Positions 1 through 9,038 of a DNA stretch of 64,000 bases are shown here, piece by piece (position 1 is the stretch's first letter; each line of letters opens with the position of its first letter). The stretch comes from Cryobacterium luteum. GTDB lineage: Bacteria > Actinomycetota > Actinomycetes > Actinomycetales > Microbacteriaceae. Under the pieces are notes generated by a model that was not told the DNA's origin, ran no database searches, and saw only the letters and a list, made by a program, of their open reading frames with translations. The stretch is from positions 1-64,000 of the forward strand of contig NZ_FOCN01000005.1 of the NCBI RefSeq assembly GCF_900110125.1. Reading direction: 5' to 3'. The position numbers and the translations under genes were made by a program.

Positions 1-270
1 ACGACCACTGACCTCGGCGACCTCCTTGGCCGAAGCCCGAGCGACCCCGAACTTACCGTCATACGCAGGATGGAACAGCCCGCTACTGTCTGACGCTACT
101 GCGTCCCGCAGGGGGTTCCCCAAACGGAACGGATGAAAGTCGCCGATCGACCGTTTGAGTGTCCCCCTCGGCGTCCGGCTTGCGGGGCGGCTTGGAGATG
201 GCGAAATGAAGCACCACAGTTTGGCCAGTGCAACTGTTCTGGAGGGTAGCGCTCTTTCTAGTTTCCGTCA
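1..270. other. left-edge stretch with no assignable gene
   Basis: Both strands are open at the very edge (a plus frame runs from base 1 to a stop at 91-93), so the end of a gene may be cut off here. The residues visible match no family I recognise. The rest holds only the small palindromic repeat at 103-188. Confidence 0.3.
103..188. repeat. 86-bp palindrome-ended repeat, copy 1
   Basis: The ends are inverted: GTCCCGCAGG at the left and CCGGCTTGCGGGGC at the right. A related copy lies at 11229-11323, sharing the GGGGGTTCCCC block and the right-end GGCGTCCGGCTT. Between copies the end stems differ by paired changes (GCAGG/TTGCG here, GTAGG/TTACG there), as expected if pairing of the ends is conserved. 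It could be a small non-autonomous mobile element or a structured RNA. Confidence 0.55.
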
Positions 271-356
271 CAGATGCTGGGTGACATTTGTCGCCGTGAT
301 CACGCAGCCATCAAGCCATTGATACACGCTGGCCCGTTTTGCGGCGACCCACGATT

Positions 357-407
357 TATCGTTCGACTATTCTCGCACTATGCTTGTGCGAGAATAGTCG
401 AACGATA
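357..407. promoter_or_regulatory. perfect 22-bp inverted repeat, probable ArsR operator
   Basis: Arms at 357-378 and 386-407 are exact reverse complements, separated by 7 nt. The repeat ends just before the ribosome-binding site (GAGGTGGG, 409-416) of the ArsR-like gene at 421. Its place and symmetry fit an autoregulatory operator for the regulator-transporter pair. As RNA it would form a hairpin, so attenuation is an alternative. Confidence 0.7.
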
Positions 408-420
408 TGAGGTGGGCCAG

Positions 421-759
421 ATGGCAGCAGCACGCGTGTACAAGCATCCAGAGACTGGGGACATCGCGATCCCGAGAGTGATGTTCGCGTTGAGTGAGCC
501 CCTGCGTTTGTCGATGGTGCAGCTGCTCTCGGAGCGGGGTGAAGTTGACAGTGTCGAGCTTGGGCCGGACCTTCCGAGGTCAACGCTGACACACCATACA
601 AGCCTGCTGCGCGAATCCGGTGTCGTGTTCGTCCGCGCAGAGGGTCGTCAATGCATGATCCAGCTGCGTCGCGACGACCTCGAAACTCGCTTCCCAGGAC
701 TTCTCGACACCGTGCTTCACGGTTACCAGGAATCAAATCCAGGGATGGCCGAGGCATGA
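421..759 (+). CDS. ArsR/HTH_20-type winged-helix transcriptional regulator
   Basis: This 112-aa protein has the layout of a small ArsR-like repressor. The segment SEPLRLSMVQLLSERGEV is the first helices, LPRSTLTHHTSLLRESG is the recognition helix region, and VFVRAEGRQCMIQLRRDDL is the wing. No metal-binding CxC cluster is visible, so a metal effector is doubtful. I chose the ATG at 421 because GAGGTGGG lies just upstream; the longer frame from 274 would run through the inverted repeat. Its stop overlaps the start of the MFS gene (ATGA), so the two are translationally coupled. It probably represses the pair through the palindrome at 357-407. Confidence 0.8.
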   Translation: MAAARVYKHPETGDIAIPRVMFALSEPLRLSMVQLLSERGEVDSVELGPDLPRSTLTHHTSLLRESGVVFVRAEGRQCMIQLRRDDLETRFPGLLDTVLHGYQESNPGMAEA

Positions 760-1922
760 TTCGCAAGGTATGGCCATTGGTGGCCGCCGCCATTGCTCTG
801 GGGATTGATGCCTATGTGCTTGCCGGGGTGCTGCCTTCGATCGCGGACTCGCTGACCACGACGGTGGCCGCTGTCGGGCTCGGGGTGACCGCATTCACCG
901 GCGCATATGCGCTGGCTGGCCCCATGATGTCGGGGAGACTCAGCCGCGGACACACCGCACGTGCACTGCTCATTGCGCTGGGCGTTTTCAACCTCGGTAA
1001 CCTCATCACTGTGGTCGCGCCTGGAATCGAGGTCTTCCTCGCTTCCAGGCTGATTGCGGGTGCCGGCGCGGGCGTACTCACTGCGGTGGCGATGGTAACC
1101 GCGGCCGCGATGGTCACCAAGCCCGAGCGGGGCCGGGCCACGGCGATGGTGACGTTCGGTCTGTCTGCCGGGACTGTTATCGGCGTGCCGGTCGGGATGC
1201 TCATCGGCGATCTTTTGAATTGGCGATGGACGATGGGGCTGGTCGTCGTCGTTGGTGTGCTCGGTATGCTCGCACTCGCTGCCCGCGCTCGAACGTTGCC
1301 CTCGTTGCCGAAATCGATAGGCCCGGCAATTGGAGTGTTCCGGTCCGCGAGAACTTGCGTTGGGGTGTTGATCGCATTCCTACTCGGCGTTGCCAGCCTG
1401 GGCTTGTACACGTATGTGCTGCCGATGGCAGAAACCCAGGGCCTCGAAGGGTGGGGCTTCGCACTCGTGTGGGCCTGGGGCATTGGAGGCGTCACTGGCT
1501 CTGCACTGATTGGCAGACCACTGGACACTTATGGGCCACGAGTCCTGTTGATCGTGCTGCCGGGAGTCCTCCTGACCAGTTTCGTTGCGATGTGGGTGTC
1601 CGATTCCCCCGCAGTCTGGCTAATCGCAGCAGCATTGTGGGGCGCGGCAGGCTGGGCAAGCGTGCCTACCGTGCAGCAAGCCCTCGTCGGGGATCGACCC
1701 GAGCAGGCGATGCCAATCATCGCGTTCCAGATGGCGGCAATGTATCTCGGTTCCGCCGTCGGCGCTGCTGCTGGAAGTAGCCTGTTACTCACAGGGACCA
1801 GAGCCACCGAACTCATTGTTTGGGCCTTGATCCCTGCAGGACTGGCGGTCGTCCTCGCAGCCTGGTTCAGTATCAGCGCGCTCCGCCGGCAACCTGAACC
1901 TCGTGCCACCGTGGCGGCGTGA
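756..1922 (+). CDS. MFS transporter, DHA1 family (drug/sugar efflux type)
   Basis: The protein has 388 aa and about 12 hydrophobic segments. It starts MIRKVWPLVAAAIALGIDAY, typical of chloramphenicol and arabinose efflux MFS proteins. A charged SGRLSRGHTAR stretch sits in the cytoplasmic loop after helix 2 (MFS motif A region), and there is a Gly/Pro-rich helix-5 stretch (SAGTVIGVPVGMLIG). The start ATG overlaps the stop of the regulator, giving a two-gene operon. The role is likely proton-driven export of a small molecule sensed by the upstream regulator. The substrate cannot be read from the sequence. Confidence 0.82.
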   Translation: MIRKVWPLVAAAIALGIDAYVLAGVLPSIADSLTTTVAAVGLGVTAFTGAYALAGPMMSGRLSRGHTARALLIALGVFNLGNLITVVAPGIEVFLASRLIAGAGAGVLTAVAMVTAAAMVTKPERGRATAMVTFGLSAGTVIGVPVGMLIGDLLNWRWTMGLVVVVGVLGMLALAARARTLPSLPKSIGPAIGVFRSARTCVGVLIAFLLGVASLGLYTYVLPMAETQGLEGWGFALVWAWGIGGVTGSALIGRPLDTYGPRVLLIVLPGVLLTSFVAMWVSDSPAVWLIAAALWGAAGWASVPTVQQALVGDRPEQAMPIIAFQMAAMYLGSAVGAAAGSSLLLTGTRATELIVWALIPAGLAVVLAAWFSISALRRQPEPRATVAA

Positions 1923-2298
1923 CACGCCAACCAATCCGTTGCCAACCTCGGCGGTAAAACGTCCTCCGCTAGCATCCATCCTGCCGCCAGGAGTGAAGCT
2001 GGGCAAGCGCCCGCCGTTCCTGGATCCCACGGTCTCGAGCTGATAAAAATGTGTCCCGGCAAGGTTCCCAAGTGACACAGCATCGGCACGCGTGGTCGCC
2101 CGGTGAATCGGCCCCGATTCTGTCCTGGCCGTCCCACTTGCGGGCAGCGATGCCACCATTCTGCGGCGAAAGTACACCTCCACTCTCCAGCCACATCTAT
2201 AGGGGTGGCTTTTGGTGCCGTTTTGGGAGGCGTTCTGTGTTCGCTAAATGGCGCATCAGTGGGACGCGACCTTGGTCAGCACGATCCGAGCGGCCCTG
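1923..2298. other. 376-bp intergenic stretch, no gene seen
   Basis: It lies between the convergent MFS gene and the winged-helix gene. Short open frames exist on both strands but show no family motif, no convincing ribosome-binding site and no -10 box at the usual spacing. No strong terminator hairpin was found by eye. Confidence 0.4.
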
Positions 2299-2616
2299 TT
2301 AGGCGGAGGCGTCGGCGCCAGCCGCAATCTTCCTCAGCGCCCGGATGTGGTCGTCGAAGACACCCCTGCCAACGTCCGTGAGTCGAAGCCATGTCAGTCG
2401 TCGCGCGTCGGCCCGTGCCTCCGAGGCGATCTTTTTCGAAGTCACGAAACCCGCCGTCGCAAGTACCTTGAGGTGCTTCGACAGAGCGGCATCGCTGATG
2501 CCAAGGGTGTCTCTGAGTACGGCGAAGTCGAGTTCATCGACGGCGCGCAGCAGACCGCAGATGCGCAGTCGTATCGGTTCATGAACGAGTTCGTTGAAAG
2601 AGCCTTCAGGCGACAT
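2299..2616 (-). CDS. winged-helix (HTH_27/MarR-like) regulator, cassette 1
   Basis: The product has 105 aa. The core NELVHEPIRLRICGLLRAV, RDTLGISDAALSKHLKVL and the following wing match small one-domain winged-helix regulators that often accompany membrane proteins. I chose the ATG at 2616, overlapping the end of the upstream membrane gene by 11 bp. It is clearly paralogous to the regulator at 14353-14688 (shared VHxPxRLRI, RDxLGxSD, LSKHxKxL and ALRxI). No ligand-binding domain is present. It probably autoregulates its own operon. Confidence 0.75.
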   Translation of the reverse strand: MSPEGSFNELVHEPIRLRICGLLRAVDELDFAVLRDTLGISDAALSKHLKVLATAGFVTSKKIASEARADARRLTWLRLTDVGRGVFDDHIRALRKIAAGADASA

Positions 2617-3076
2617 CGCGTACACGCTCCCGCATAGCCGAGGCACCGAGTAAGGCTAGACCTGTCGCGGCCAGGAACCCGGCGATCGCGGAGGCGACGA
2701 TCCACAAGGGGAGCCCGCTGGCGGCAAGTCCGAGCGAGACGCTGAAAAAGAACAGTGTGGTCAATATGGCGATTCCGAATAGCACACCTTCGAGTACCCG
2801 GAAGCGGAGGAGCTTGATGCCTGTCACCCACTGGTAGCCGAGAACCAGCAGGACGCCAGTCATAACGATAGATGTAAGTACAAACCCACGGTTGAACGTC
2901 TCTGGCAGCACCGGTGTCGAGATGAAGACCGCTGCTAACGCGCCGAATGCAGGGGCGAACCACTTCGGCTCCTTGAGGCGCTCGATAAGGCCCGCGCGGT
3001 CAGACTCAAGGTCACCCAAGAGAACCGCGGCGTCACTTTGCTGATTAGATCGGCCGGATGACAAGTTGTTTTCCAT
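2606..3076 (-). CDS. small integral membrane protein, cassette 1
   Basis: The protein has 156 aa. A charged N-terminus (residues 1-40) precedes four hydrophobic segments at about residues 43-60, 65-82, 93-113 and 116-137. I recognise no catalytic or transport motif. The ATG at 3076 is preferred because TAGACT lies 7 nt upstream, the leaderless arrangement seen elsewhere here. The downstream winged-helix gene overlaps its 3' end, so the two form an operon. The same layout recurs at 14353-15143. The function is unknown; a regulator-controlled envelope stress or housekeeping role is speculation. Confidence 0.7.
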   Translation of the reverse strand: MENNLSSGRSNQQSDAAVLLGDLESDRAGLIERLKEPKWFAPAFGALAAVFISTPVLPETFNRGFVLTSIVMTGVLLVLGYQWVTGIKLLRFRVLEGVLFGIAILTTLFFFSVSLGLAASGLPLWIVASAIAGFLAATGLALLGASAMRERVRDVA

Positions 3077-3083
3077 GGGGGCA

Positions 3084-3089
3084 AGTCTA
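3084..3089 (-). promoter_or_regulatory. -10 box for leaderless start at 3076
   Basis: TAGACT on the minus strand, 7 nt before the ATG at 3076. No convincing -35 at 16-19 nt. Confidence 0.45.
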
Positions 3090-3552
3090 TTGGTTGCTTT
3101 CTTCACGAGCAAGTCAAATGTTCCCGCTCAGGGTTCCCCACTAGGAGCCTCTGGCGGGGGTGCTCCCAGGTCACCGCGAGCGGAACACGATTCGCGGAAA
3201 TCAAGCTCTCGACAGCCCCCGTCCTCCGGCGTCGGTTTCACCGGGCTTCGCACCGCCCGCACCGCAGCAATCGGCGCAGGGCTTTATTTGGTTTGGCCGT
3301 CGTGCGCTCGGCCACCGCACCACCGCCGTCTAGAAGTCAGTCACTTTCTTGGCAGGCCACGCGCACCTTGCGGGAATACGATCTCTCTATCGGGCTTCCC
3401 GTCACGTCGGCAGCCCGCGACGCACCGCCTCACAGCAGCGTCGAAGCATCGCTGCACCACAGATTGACACCGCTGCGATGCGGCGGCTAATCGTTAAATT
3501 GTGACCCCGACGACACCGTTTCTCATCCAGCTAAAGCACACAGGGAGCATCA
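3090..3552. other. divergent intergenic region upstream of katG
   Basis: About 460 bp without a supported gene. There is no furA upstream of katG, unlike in mycobacteria. A TTGACA at 3464-3469 with a weak -10 (CTAATC, 3487-3492, 17-nt spacer) is a possible katG promoter. A GGGAG ribosome-binding site lies at about 3542. Confidence 0.35.
3464..3492 (+). promoter_or_regulatory. possible katG promoter
   Basis: A consensus TTGACA is followed after 17 nt by CTAATC, a poor -10. The spacer contains a small CCGC/GCGG dyad. Only the -35 is strong. Confidence 0.3.
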
Positions 3553-5865
3553 ATGGGCACTGACGACCAGACCAACACATGCAGTTTCCACATGAGCGGT
3601 GCGCTGCCAGCAGGTGGCGACCACCTCGGTGGCACCTTCGGTCAGTCGCCGACCCTGGACAGTTGGTACCCGCAGCGTCTCCGGGTTGAGCTTCTCCACC
3701 GGAACGGCGTAGACGCCGACCCGCTCGGCGCGGACTTCGACTACGCGGCGGCTTTCGCCACGATCGACCTCATGACGCTCAAGTCGGACATCAAGCGACT
3801 GCTCACCACATCGGTCGACTGGTGGCCGGCGGATTACGGCAACTACGGTCCACAGATGATCCGAATGGCGTGGCATGCCGCCGGCACGTACCGAATTGCC
3901 GACGGCCGTGGCGGAGCGGGCACCGCGATGCAGCGGTTCGCACCAATCGGAAGCTGGTGGGACAACGGCAACACCGACAAATCACGACGACTCCTACAAC
4001 CGATCAAGCACCAGTACGGCAACGCTCTGTCGTGGGCCGACCTGATGGTCTTGACCGGCAACTGCTCCCTCGAGTTGATGGGCCTTCCGACGTACGGCTT
4101 CGGTGGTGGACGACTCGATGCGTGGGAACCGGACGACGGCACCTGGTGGGGCCCGGAGGTCTGGAACCCGCACGCGGTCGCGAGCCCTGACGAGATGGTG
4201 AGCCGCGACGAACGCTGGCATGGTCAGAACGGCGACGCCGGCTACGACTTGCAGAGCCCCCTGGCCGCGTCGCACCAGGCGCTCATCTACGTCAACCCTG
4301 AGGGGCCCTATTCGAACGGCGACCCGCTGGGCTCAGCACGCGACATTCGCATCACGTTCACGCGGATGGCGATGAACGACGAGGAAACGGTGGCATTGAT
4401 CGCCGGTGGCCACGCGTTCGGTAAGAGCCACGGCCAGGTACCCGCATCCGACATCGGACCATCACCCGAGAAAGCCCCGATCGAGTCGATGGGGCTCGGT
4501 TGGCACAACCCGGTGGGTACCGGCAGTGCTGAGCACACTTCGACCAACGGCATCGAGGGCAGCTGGACTCCGAACCCGACACAGTGGGACAACACCTACC
4601 TCGAGAACCTGTTCGCGTACGACTACGAGCAGACGAAAAGCCCGGCCGGTGCGCTGCAGTGGACACCGACTGACTCGGAGGCGCCGAAGACTCCGGACGC
4701 CCACGTACCCGGTCAGATGAACCCGCTCATGATGATGACCTCGGACATCGCACTCAAGGTCGACCCGGAGTATCGGGCCATATGCGAGCGTTTCTTGGCC
4801 GACTTTGATCTGTTCACCCTCGCGTTCTCGAAGGCCTGGTACAAGCTCACGCACCGCGACATGGGGCCGAAGCACCGGTACCTCGGCCCGGAGGTCACCA
4901 TCGCCGACGACCTGCTCTGGCAGGACCCGCTCCCGGACGCAGCAGGATACTCACTCGACGAGGCCGACGTGGCAGCGCTCAAGGAAGCCGTCCTCGCGAC
5001 CGGGCTGTCCGTGTCCGACCTCGTTTACACGGCGTTCTCCGCCGCCTCGACCTACCGCGACAGCGACAAGCGCGGAGGGGCGAACGGTGCCCGCCTGGCC
5101 TTGTCGCCGCAGAAAGACTGGGCGGTCAACCGGCGCACCGTCCCAGTCATCGACGCGCTGCGGAACGTGCAGGCGGCTTTCACGGCGACGTCGGGCGGAC
5201 GGGAGGTGTCTCTCGCCGACCTCATCGTCCTCGCCGGCAGCGCTGCCGTGGAGCAGGCGGCACGGGCGGCAGGATCTGACGCCAGCGTGCCGTTTACGCC
5301 AGGCCGTGTCGACACGACGCAGGAGTTGACCGACATCGAGATGTTCGAGTGGCTGCGACCCATTGCGGACGGGTTCCGCAACTTCGTGTCCGAGCGCTTC
5401 GAAGAGTTTGCTCCGGGCGTCGCGCCCGAGGCGGCATTCCTCGACAAGGCGAACCTGTTCACTCTCACCGCACCGGAGTGGACCGTCCTGCACGCCGGGC
5501 TCCGCGTGCTCGGCAGCAACTGGGACGGGTCCGACGTGGGTGTGCTCACGGATCACGTCGGAGCCCTGACGACCGACTTCCTCGTGAATCTGACCGACAC
5601 CGACCTCATCTGGACGAAGGACGACGAGACCGCGATGACCTTCACTGGTCGGGTTCCGGCGACCGGCGAGGCTCGCTGGAGGGCCTCCCGGAATGACCTG
5701 GTATTCGGCTCGAACGCGCAGCTGCGGTCGATCGCCGATGCCTACGCGGGCAGCGACGGGCAAGAGCGGTTCGTCCGCGCATTCATCCGCGTCTGGTCGA
5801 AGGTCATGATGCTCGATCGCTACGACGTCAATGGCCACAAGCGTTACGGGGCGATGGCCGCCTGA
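3553..5865 (+). CDS. katG: catalase-peroxidase KatG
   Basis: This heme enzyme removes hydrogen peroxide by catalase and peroxidase reactions in the cytoplasm. The 770-aa length fits the two-domain family. The distal heme pocket is intact: RMAWH gives Arg104, Trp107 and His108. The Trp-Tyr-Met adduct residues are Trp107, Tyr246 (LIYVNPEGP) and Met272 ([10 protein letters not shown]). The proximal heme ligand is His287 in [10 protein letters not shown]. The C-terminal half shows the usual degenerate peroxidase domain. A GGGAG ribosome-binding site precedes the ATG. No Fur-type regulator is adjacent. The gene stands alone between the first regulator cassette and the IS21 element and ends at a strong hairpin. 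Confidence 0.95.
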   Translation: MGTDDQTNTCSFHMSGALPAGGDHLGGTFGQSPTLDSWYPQRLRVELLHRNGVDADPLGADFDYAAAFATIDLMTLKSDIKRLLTTSVDWWPADYGNYGPQMIRMAWHAAGTYRIADGRGGAGTAMQRFAPIGSWWDNGNTDKSRRLLQPIKHQYGNALSWADLMVLTGNCSLELMGLPTYGFGGGRLDAWEPDDGTWWGPEVWNPHAVASPDEMVSRDERWHGQNGDAGYDLQSPLAASHQALIYVNPEGPYSNGDPLGSARDIRITFTRMAMNDEETVALIAGGHAFGKSHGQVPASDIGPSPEKAPIESMGLGWHNPVGTGSAEHTSTNGIEGSWTPNPTQWDNTYLENLFAYDYEQTKSPAGALQWTPTDSEAPKTPDAHVPGQMNPLMMMTSDIALKVDPEYRAICERFLADFDLFTLAFSKAWYKLTHRDMGPKHRYLGPEVTIADDLLWQDPLPDAAGYSLDEADVAALKEAVLATGLSVSDLVYTAFSAASTYRDSDKRGGANGARLALSPQKDWAVNRRTVPVIDALRNVQAAFTATSGGREVSLADLIVLAGSAAVEQAARAAGSDASVPFTPGRVDTTQELTDIEMFEWLRPIADGFRNFVSERFEEFAPGVAPEAAFLDKANLFTLTAPEWTVLHAGLRVLGSNWDGSDVGVLTDHVGALTTDFLVNLTDTDLIWTKDDETAMTFTGRVPATGEARWRASRNDLVFGSNAQLRSIADAYAGSDGQERFVRAFIRVWSKVMMLDRYDVNGHKRYGAMAA

Positions 5866-5891
5866 CCCCGGAGGGCGCGTCCGGGCGAGCT

Positions 5892-5939
5892 GACGGCGTG
5901 GAGGCACGGCGCGGTCACGCGCTGAGCCTCCAAGCCGTC
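5892..5939. terminator. long hairpin after katG
   Basis: Arms 5892-5905 and 5926-5939 match at 13 of 14 positions, and the loop contains a further GCGCG/CGCGC stem. It starts 27 nt after the katG stop. There is no T-tract, which is common for actinobacterial terminators. Confidence 0.6.
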
Positions 5940-6267
5940 GGGGCCTTGACCGAACGACGCTGGAGGCCGCGAGCCGAACGTTGCACGGATTGATCAGGCT
6001 GGGGACGGCCAAGGAACATCCTCGGGCAGCACGTGGTCGACCACACTCGCACCTCGACGGCCTGCGAGGGTGGACGGGCCGCTATGCCCTGGAAGCCGTT
6101 GCCCCCACTCGTAGAGACGCCGGCCGGATTTGCTTTGGCCTCGGGTCGCGAGAGGGTGCCGCTGATGTTCTCTGTGGCGGCTCGTAAGGCCTGAGCCTTC
6201 CGGGGTCATGTCCCGCTGAGGAATGCGCGTGACCGGTAGAGGTCCGATTTGCGGGACTGCGTGGACG

Positions 6268-6320
6268 TGTCAGCGACGGTTGAAATCTAGTCCAGAATCG
6301 ACGGTTTAAAACTGGGCCAC
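6268..6320 (+). repeat. left inverted repeat of the IS21 element
   Basis: Contains two GACGGT words (GCGACGGT, TCGACGGT), which also appear in the right end. They are likely transposase-binding subrepeats. Confidence 0.85.
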
Positions 6321-6337
6321 CCAAGCACGATAGATGG

Positions 6338-7582
6338 GTGATCACAGTGGAAGATTGGGCTTTGGTTCGTCGCCTTCACTTGAGCGAGGGCGTATCGCAA
6401 CGTGAGATAGCGCGGCAGCTCGGCATCGCGCGCGACACGGTCGCCCGAGCGATCGCGTCAGATAGACCTCCGAAATACGAGCGGCCCGGCCGGCCGTCGG
6501 GGATGCGAGATCTGGAGCCGCGATTGCGGCAACTGCTCGCCGAGTATCCCAAGATGCCCGCGACAGTGGTAGCCGAACGGGTGAAATGGACGGGGTCTAT
6601 TACCTGGCTGCGCGAGACGGTTGCCCGACTGCGGCCAGAGTATGCGCCCGCCGATCCCGCCGACCGGCTGCACTACCGCGCCGGGGACCAAACGCAATGT
6701 GATCTGTGGTTCCCGCCGGTGAAGATTCCCCTCGGTGCTGACCAGGTCGGTTCCCCGCCGGTGCTGGTGATGGTGGCCGGGTTCTCCCGCACCATCTGTG
6801 CCGTGATGTTGCCGTCTCGGACAACACCAGATCTGTTAGCGGGAATGTGGCATCTGCTTCGCACCCAACTCCTCGCGGTCCCGCGACGGCTGATTTGGGA
6901 CAACGAAGCGGGCATCGGCCGCGGTAACCATTTCGTTGCTGGAGTCAGCGCCTTCGTGGGAATGCTGGCCACCAAGATCGTGCAGCTGAAACCCTTCGAT
7001 CCCGAATCGAAAGGCATCGTGGAACGAGCCAATCAGTATCTGGAAACATCCTTCCTGCCCGGACGCACCTTTTCCTCCCCGGAGGACTTCAACGGGCAAC
7101 TGGCTCACTGGTTGTCGTCGAAGGCCAACCACCGGACCGTTCGCAGCCTCGGGTGCAAACCCGTGGATCTGATCGACCAGGATCGCGCCGCGATGCTCCC
7201 GCTTCCGCCGGTGGCTCCGGTGGTGGGATTCTCCTCGAGGGTGCGGCTGCCGCGAGATTATTACGTCCGCGTCGCCGGCAACGACTACTCCGTCGATCCG
7301 ACCGGCATCGGCCGGATGGTCGACGTGTCCGCCGACCTCGCCCAGGTCATCGTGAAGCTCGACGACAAGATCGTGGCCTGTCACCAGCGGGTTTGGTCCA
7401 CCGCGCAAACCATCACCGACCCCACTCACGTCACCCAAGCAGCACGCCTGCGGCACGCATTCCAACACCCCGCAGCTGCCACCACGACCGAGTCGGACCT
7501 TCACCGGGATTTAGCGGACTACGACACCGCGTTCGGTGTCGACTTCGACACCACGAACGTTAGCGACGAGGAGGTCGCGTGA
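6338..7582 (+). CDS. istA: IS21 transposase IstA
   Basis: The 414-aa DDE transposase opens with an HTH domain (LSEGVSQREIARQLGIARDTV, residues about 15-35). The integrase catalytic core has Asp122 (QCDLWF), Asp188 (IWDNEAG) and Glu229 (GIVERANQ), followed by a C-terminal Mu-type beta domain. Translation starts at GTG 6338, 17 bp inside the left repeat. The end overlaps istB. It catalyses strand transfer of the element together with IstB. Confidence 0.93.
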   Translation: MITVEDWALVRRLHLSEGVSQREIARQLGIARDTVARAIASDRPPKYERPGRPSGMRDLEPRLRQLLAEYPKMPATVVAERVKWTGSITWLRETVARLRPEYAPADPADRLHYRAGDQTQCDLWFPPVKIPLGADQVGSPPVLVMVAGFSRTICAVMLPSRTTPDLLAGMWHLLRTQLLAVPRRLIWDNEAGIGRGNHFVAGVSAFVGMLATKIVQLKPFDPESKGIVERANQYLETSFLPGRTFSSPEDFNGQLAHWLSSKANHRTVRSLGCKPVDLIDQDRAAMLPLPPVAPVVGFSSRVRLPRDYYVRVAGNDYSVDPTGIGRMVDVSADLAQVIVKLDDKIVACHQRVWSTAQTITDPTHVTQAARLRHAFQHPAAATTTESDLHRDLADYDTAFGVDFDTTNVSDEEVA

Positions 7583-8364
7583 TGGGGAACCAGACCGGCA
7601 GTGAGATCGAATACTTGGCCCGCGCGTTGAAAGCACCGCGCATTCGCGACTCGGCGACCCGGTTGGCCGATCAAGCCAGAGAAGCGTCGTGGTCCCATGA
7701 AGAATATCTCGCCGCGGTTCTCTCCCGGGAGGTCTCAGCGCGGGAAGCGTCGGGGGCAGAGATCCGCATCCGCGCAGCCGGGTTCCCGGCCCGCAAGTCG
7801 ATCGAAGATTTCAGCTTCGATCACCAACCGTCACTGCGCCGTGACACGATTGCGCACCTGGCCACCGGAGCGTTTTTAGCCGAAGCTAAGAACGTGGTGT
7901 TGCTCGGGCCGCCCGGCACAGGGAAAACGCATCTCGCGATCGGATTAGGCATCAAGGCCGCCCACGCCGGCCACCGGGTGCTATTCGCGACTGCCGTCGA
8001 TTGGGTGGCTCGGCTGCAAACAGCTCACCAGCAGGGCCGGCTCGCCCTAGAACTCGTCAAGCTCCGCCGTTACGGGCTCATCGTCGTCGACGAGGTCGGC
8101 TACATTCCTTTCGAACAAGACGCCGCGAACTTGTTCTTCCAACTCGTCTCCAGTCGCTACGAACACGCATCACTGATCCTGACCAGCAATCTCGCGTTCG
8201 CTCGCTGGGGCGACGTCTTCGGAGACCAAATCGTGGCCGCAGCCATGATCGACCGAATCGTCCACCACGCCGACGTCCTCACCCTGAAAGGCGCCAGCTA
8301 TCGACTCCAGTACACCGGAATCGAATCCCTACCTTCAGTCCGAGCCCAGAACGCGGCACAATAA
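7579..8364 (+). CDS. istB: IS21 helper ATPase IstB
   Basis: A 261-aa DnaC-like AAA+ ATPase with Walker A LLGPPGTGKTHLA (about residues 108-120), Walker B LIVVDEVGYIPF and a sensor-1 region LILTSNLAF. It assists IstA in target selection and strand transfer. The start is GTG 7579 or ATG 7582, overlapping the istA stop (GTGATG), so translation is coupled. Length and motifs are complete. Confidence 0.93.
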   Translation: MMGNQTGSEIEYLARALKAPRIRDSATRLADQAREASWSHEEYLAAVLSREVSAREASGAEIRIRAAGFPARKSIEDFSFDHQPSLRRDTIAHLATGAFLAEAKNVVLLGPPGTGKTHLAIGLGIKAAHAGHRVLFATAVDWVARLQTAHQQGRLALELVKLRRYGLIVVDEVGYIPFEQDAANLFFQLVSSRYEHASLILTSNLAFARWGDVFGDQIVAAAMIDRIVHHADVLTLKGASYRLQYTGIESLPSVRAQNAAQ

Positions 8365-8375
8365 ACAAGACAACA

Positions 8376-8428
8376 GTGGCAGGGTTTTCCACCGTCGTAT
8401 TTGGCCTACTCCTTCACCGTCGCTGACA
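8376..8428 (-). repeat. right inverted repeat of the IS21 element
   Basis: Reverse complement aligns along its full length with 6268-6320 with scattered mismatches. It starts 12 bp after the istB stop. Confidence 0.85.
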
Positions 8429-8497
8429 GGACGTTCTTGGCACCGCAGTGCAACGGCAGTCGGCTGATGGGCGGCAGCGGCCCGGTCGGTGACCCGA

Positions 8498-8503
8498 TAC
8501 CTT
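8498..8503 (+). promoter_or_regulatory. -10 box for leaderless start at 8510
   Basis: TACCTT 6 nt before the ATG. It fits TANNNT only; there is no clear -35. Confidence 0.35.
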
Positions 8504-8509
8504 CGGAAT

Positions 8510-8707
8510 ATGTATTCATACAATTTTTATGGTGTCGCAGTCATGGGTGGGACGATTGTGGCATTGATCCTGGGTCTGGTGCTCCTGGTTTTGCTCTGCC
8601 GACTAATCCTCGTTGCAACACAAGCGCTCCGGACGTACAAGCGCACACAAGAGCTTCACCTCGACCTGCTTCTAGCCGACCGCGACGACGAATCCAAAGA
8701 GGAGTAG
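8510..8707 (+). CDS. small single-pass membrane protein
   Basis: A 65-aa product with one long hydrophobic stretch (MGGTIVALILGLVLLVLLCR, residues about 12-31) followed by a basic then acidic tail ending DRDDESKEE. The start at 8510 is chosen for the TACCTT box at leaderless spacing; GTG 8489 and ATG 8543 are alternatives. No family is recognised. It lies just beyond the right end of the IS21 element, so its original upstream context may have been displaced. Confidence 0.55.
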   Translation: MYSYNFYGVAVMGGTIVALILGLVLLVLLCRLILVATQALRTYKRTQELHLDLLLADRDDESKEE

Positions 8708-8735
8708 CCGAGCATCGCGGCGGTCAACTGCTCGG
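8708..8735 (+). terminator. weak hairpin after the small membrane gene
   Basis: CCGAGC at 8708-8713 pairs with GCTCGG at 8730-8735, directly after the stop. The 6-bp stem has a 16-nt loop and no T-tract. Confidence 0.3.
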
Positions 8736-9038
8736 GCTTCTCTCGACGAGGCCTGACCCGGAACGTGCCCGATGAGCGTTCGGCTTGCGGGCACACGTAA
8801 GGGGCGACGACGCTAGCGCTTGCCGTCCCGACCTGCGGTTCTGCACAAGTTCGCGGCATCGTCTCATCGAAGTGGTCGTGACTCGTGGTGAGCTCTTATG
8901 GACTCGATAGGCTAATCCGTAAGGGGCCTCAAAATGGGAACAGAAACTGTCGGCGATCGTCGCCTCGCAAGTCGGCCCGGCGGCAAGCGACGCCTTCTCG
9001 TTGCTCAGCCATGCGGCCGCTCCGCTCGTCGACACCGA

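Larger units (their letters stand above)
6268..8428 (+). mobile_element. complete IS21-family insertion sequence, 2161 bp
   Basis: The ends are imperfect inverted repeats of about 53 bp (6268-6320 and 8376-8428), both starting TGTCAGCGACGGT and ending GCCAC. The element is flanked by a 5-bp target duplication, GGACG, at 6263-6267 and 8429-8433. Inside are istA and istB in the usual overlapping order. Both frames are intact and the target duplication is exact, so the insertion looks recent and the element potentially active. It separates katG from a set of small membrane and hypothetical genes. Confidence 0.93.

Noticed and set aside
3464-3492. OxyR or Fur site upstream of katG
   Set aside because: No recognisable box for either regulator was found, and no regulator gene adjoins.
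4951-6012. 353-codon minus-strand frame opposite katG
   Set aside because: It is fully antisense to a clear katG and has the Arg/Gly/Pro-rich composition of a high-GC shadow frame.
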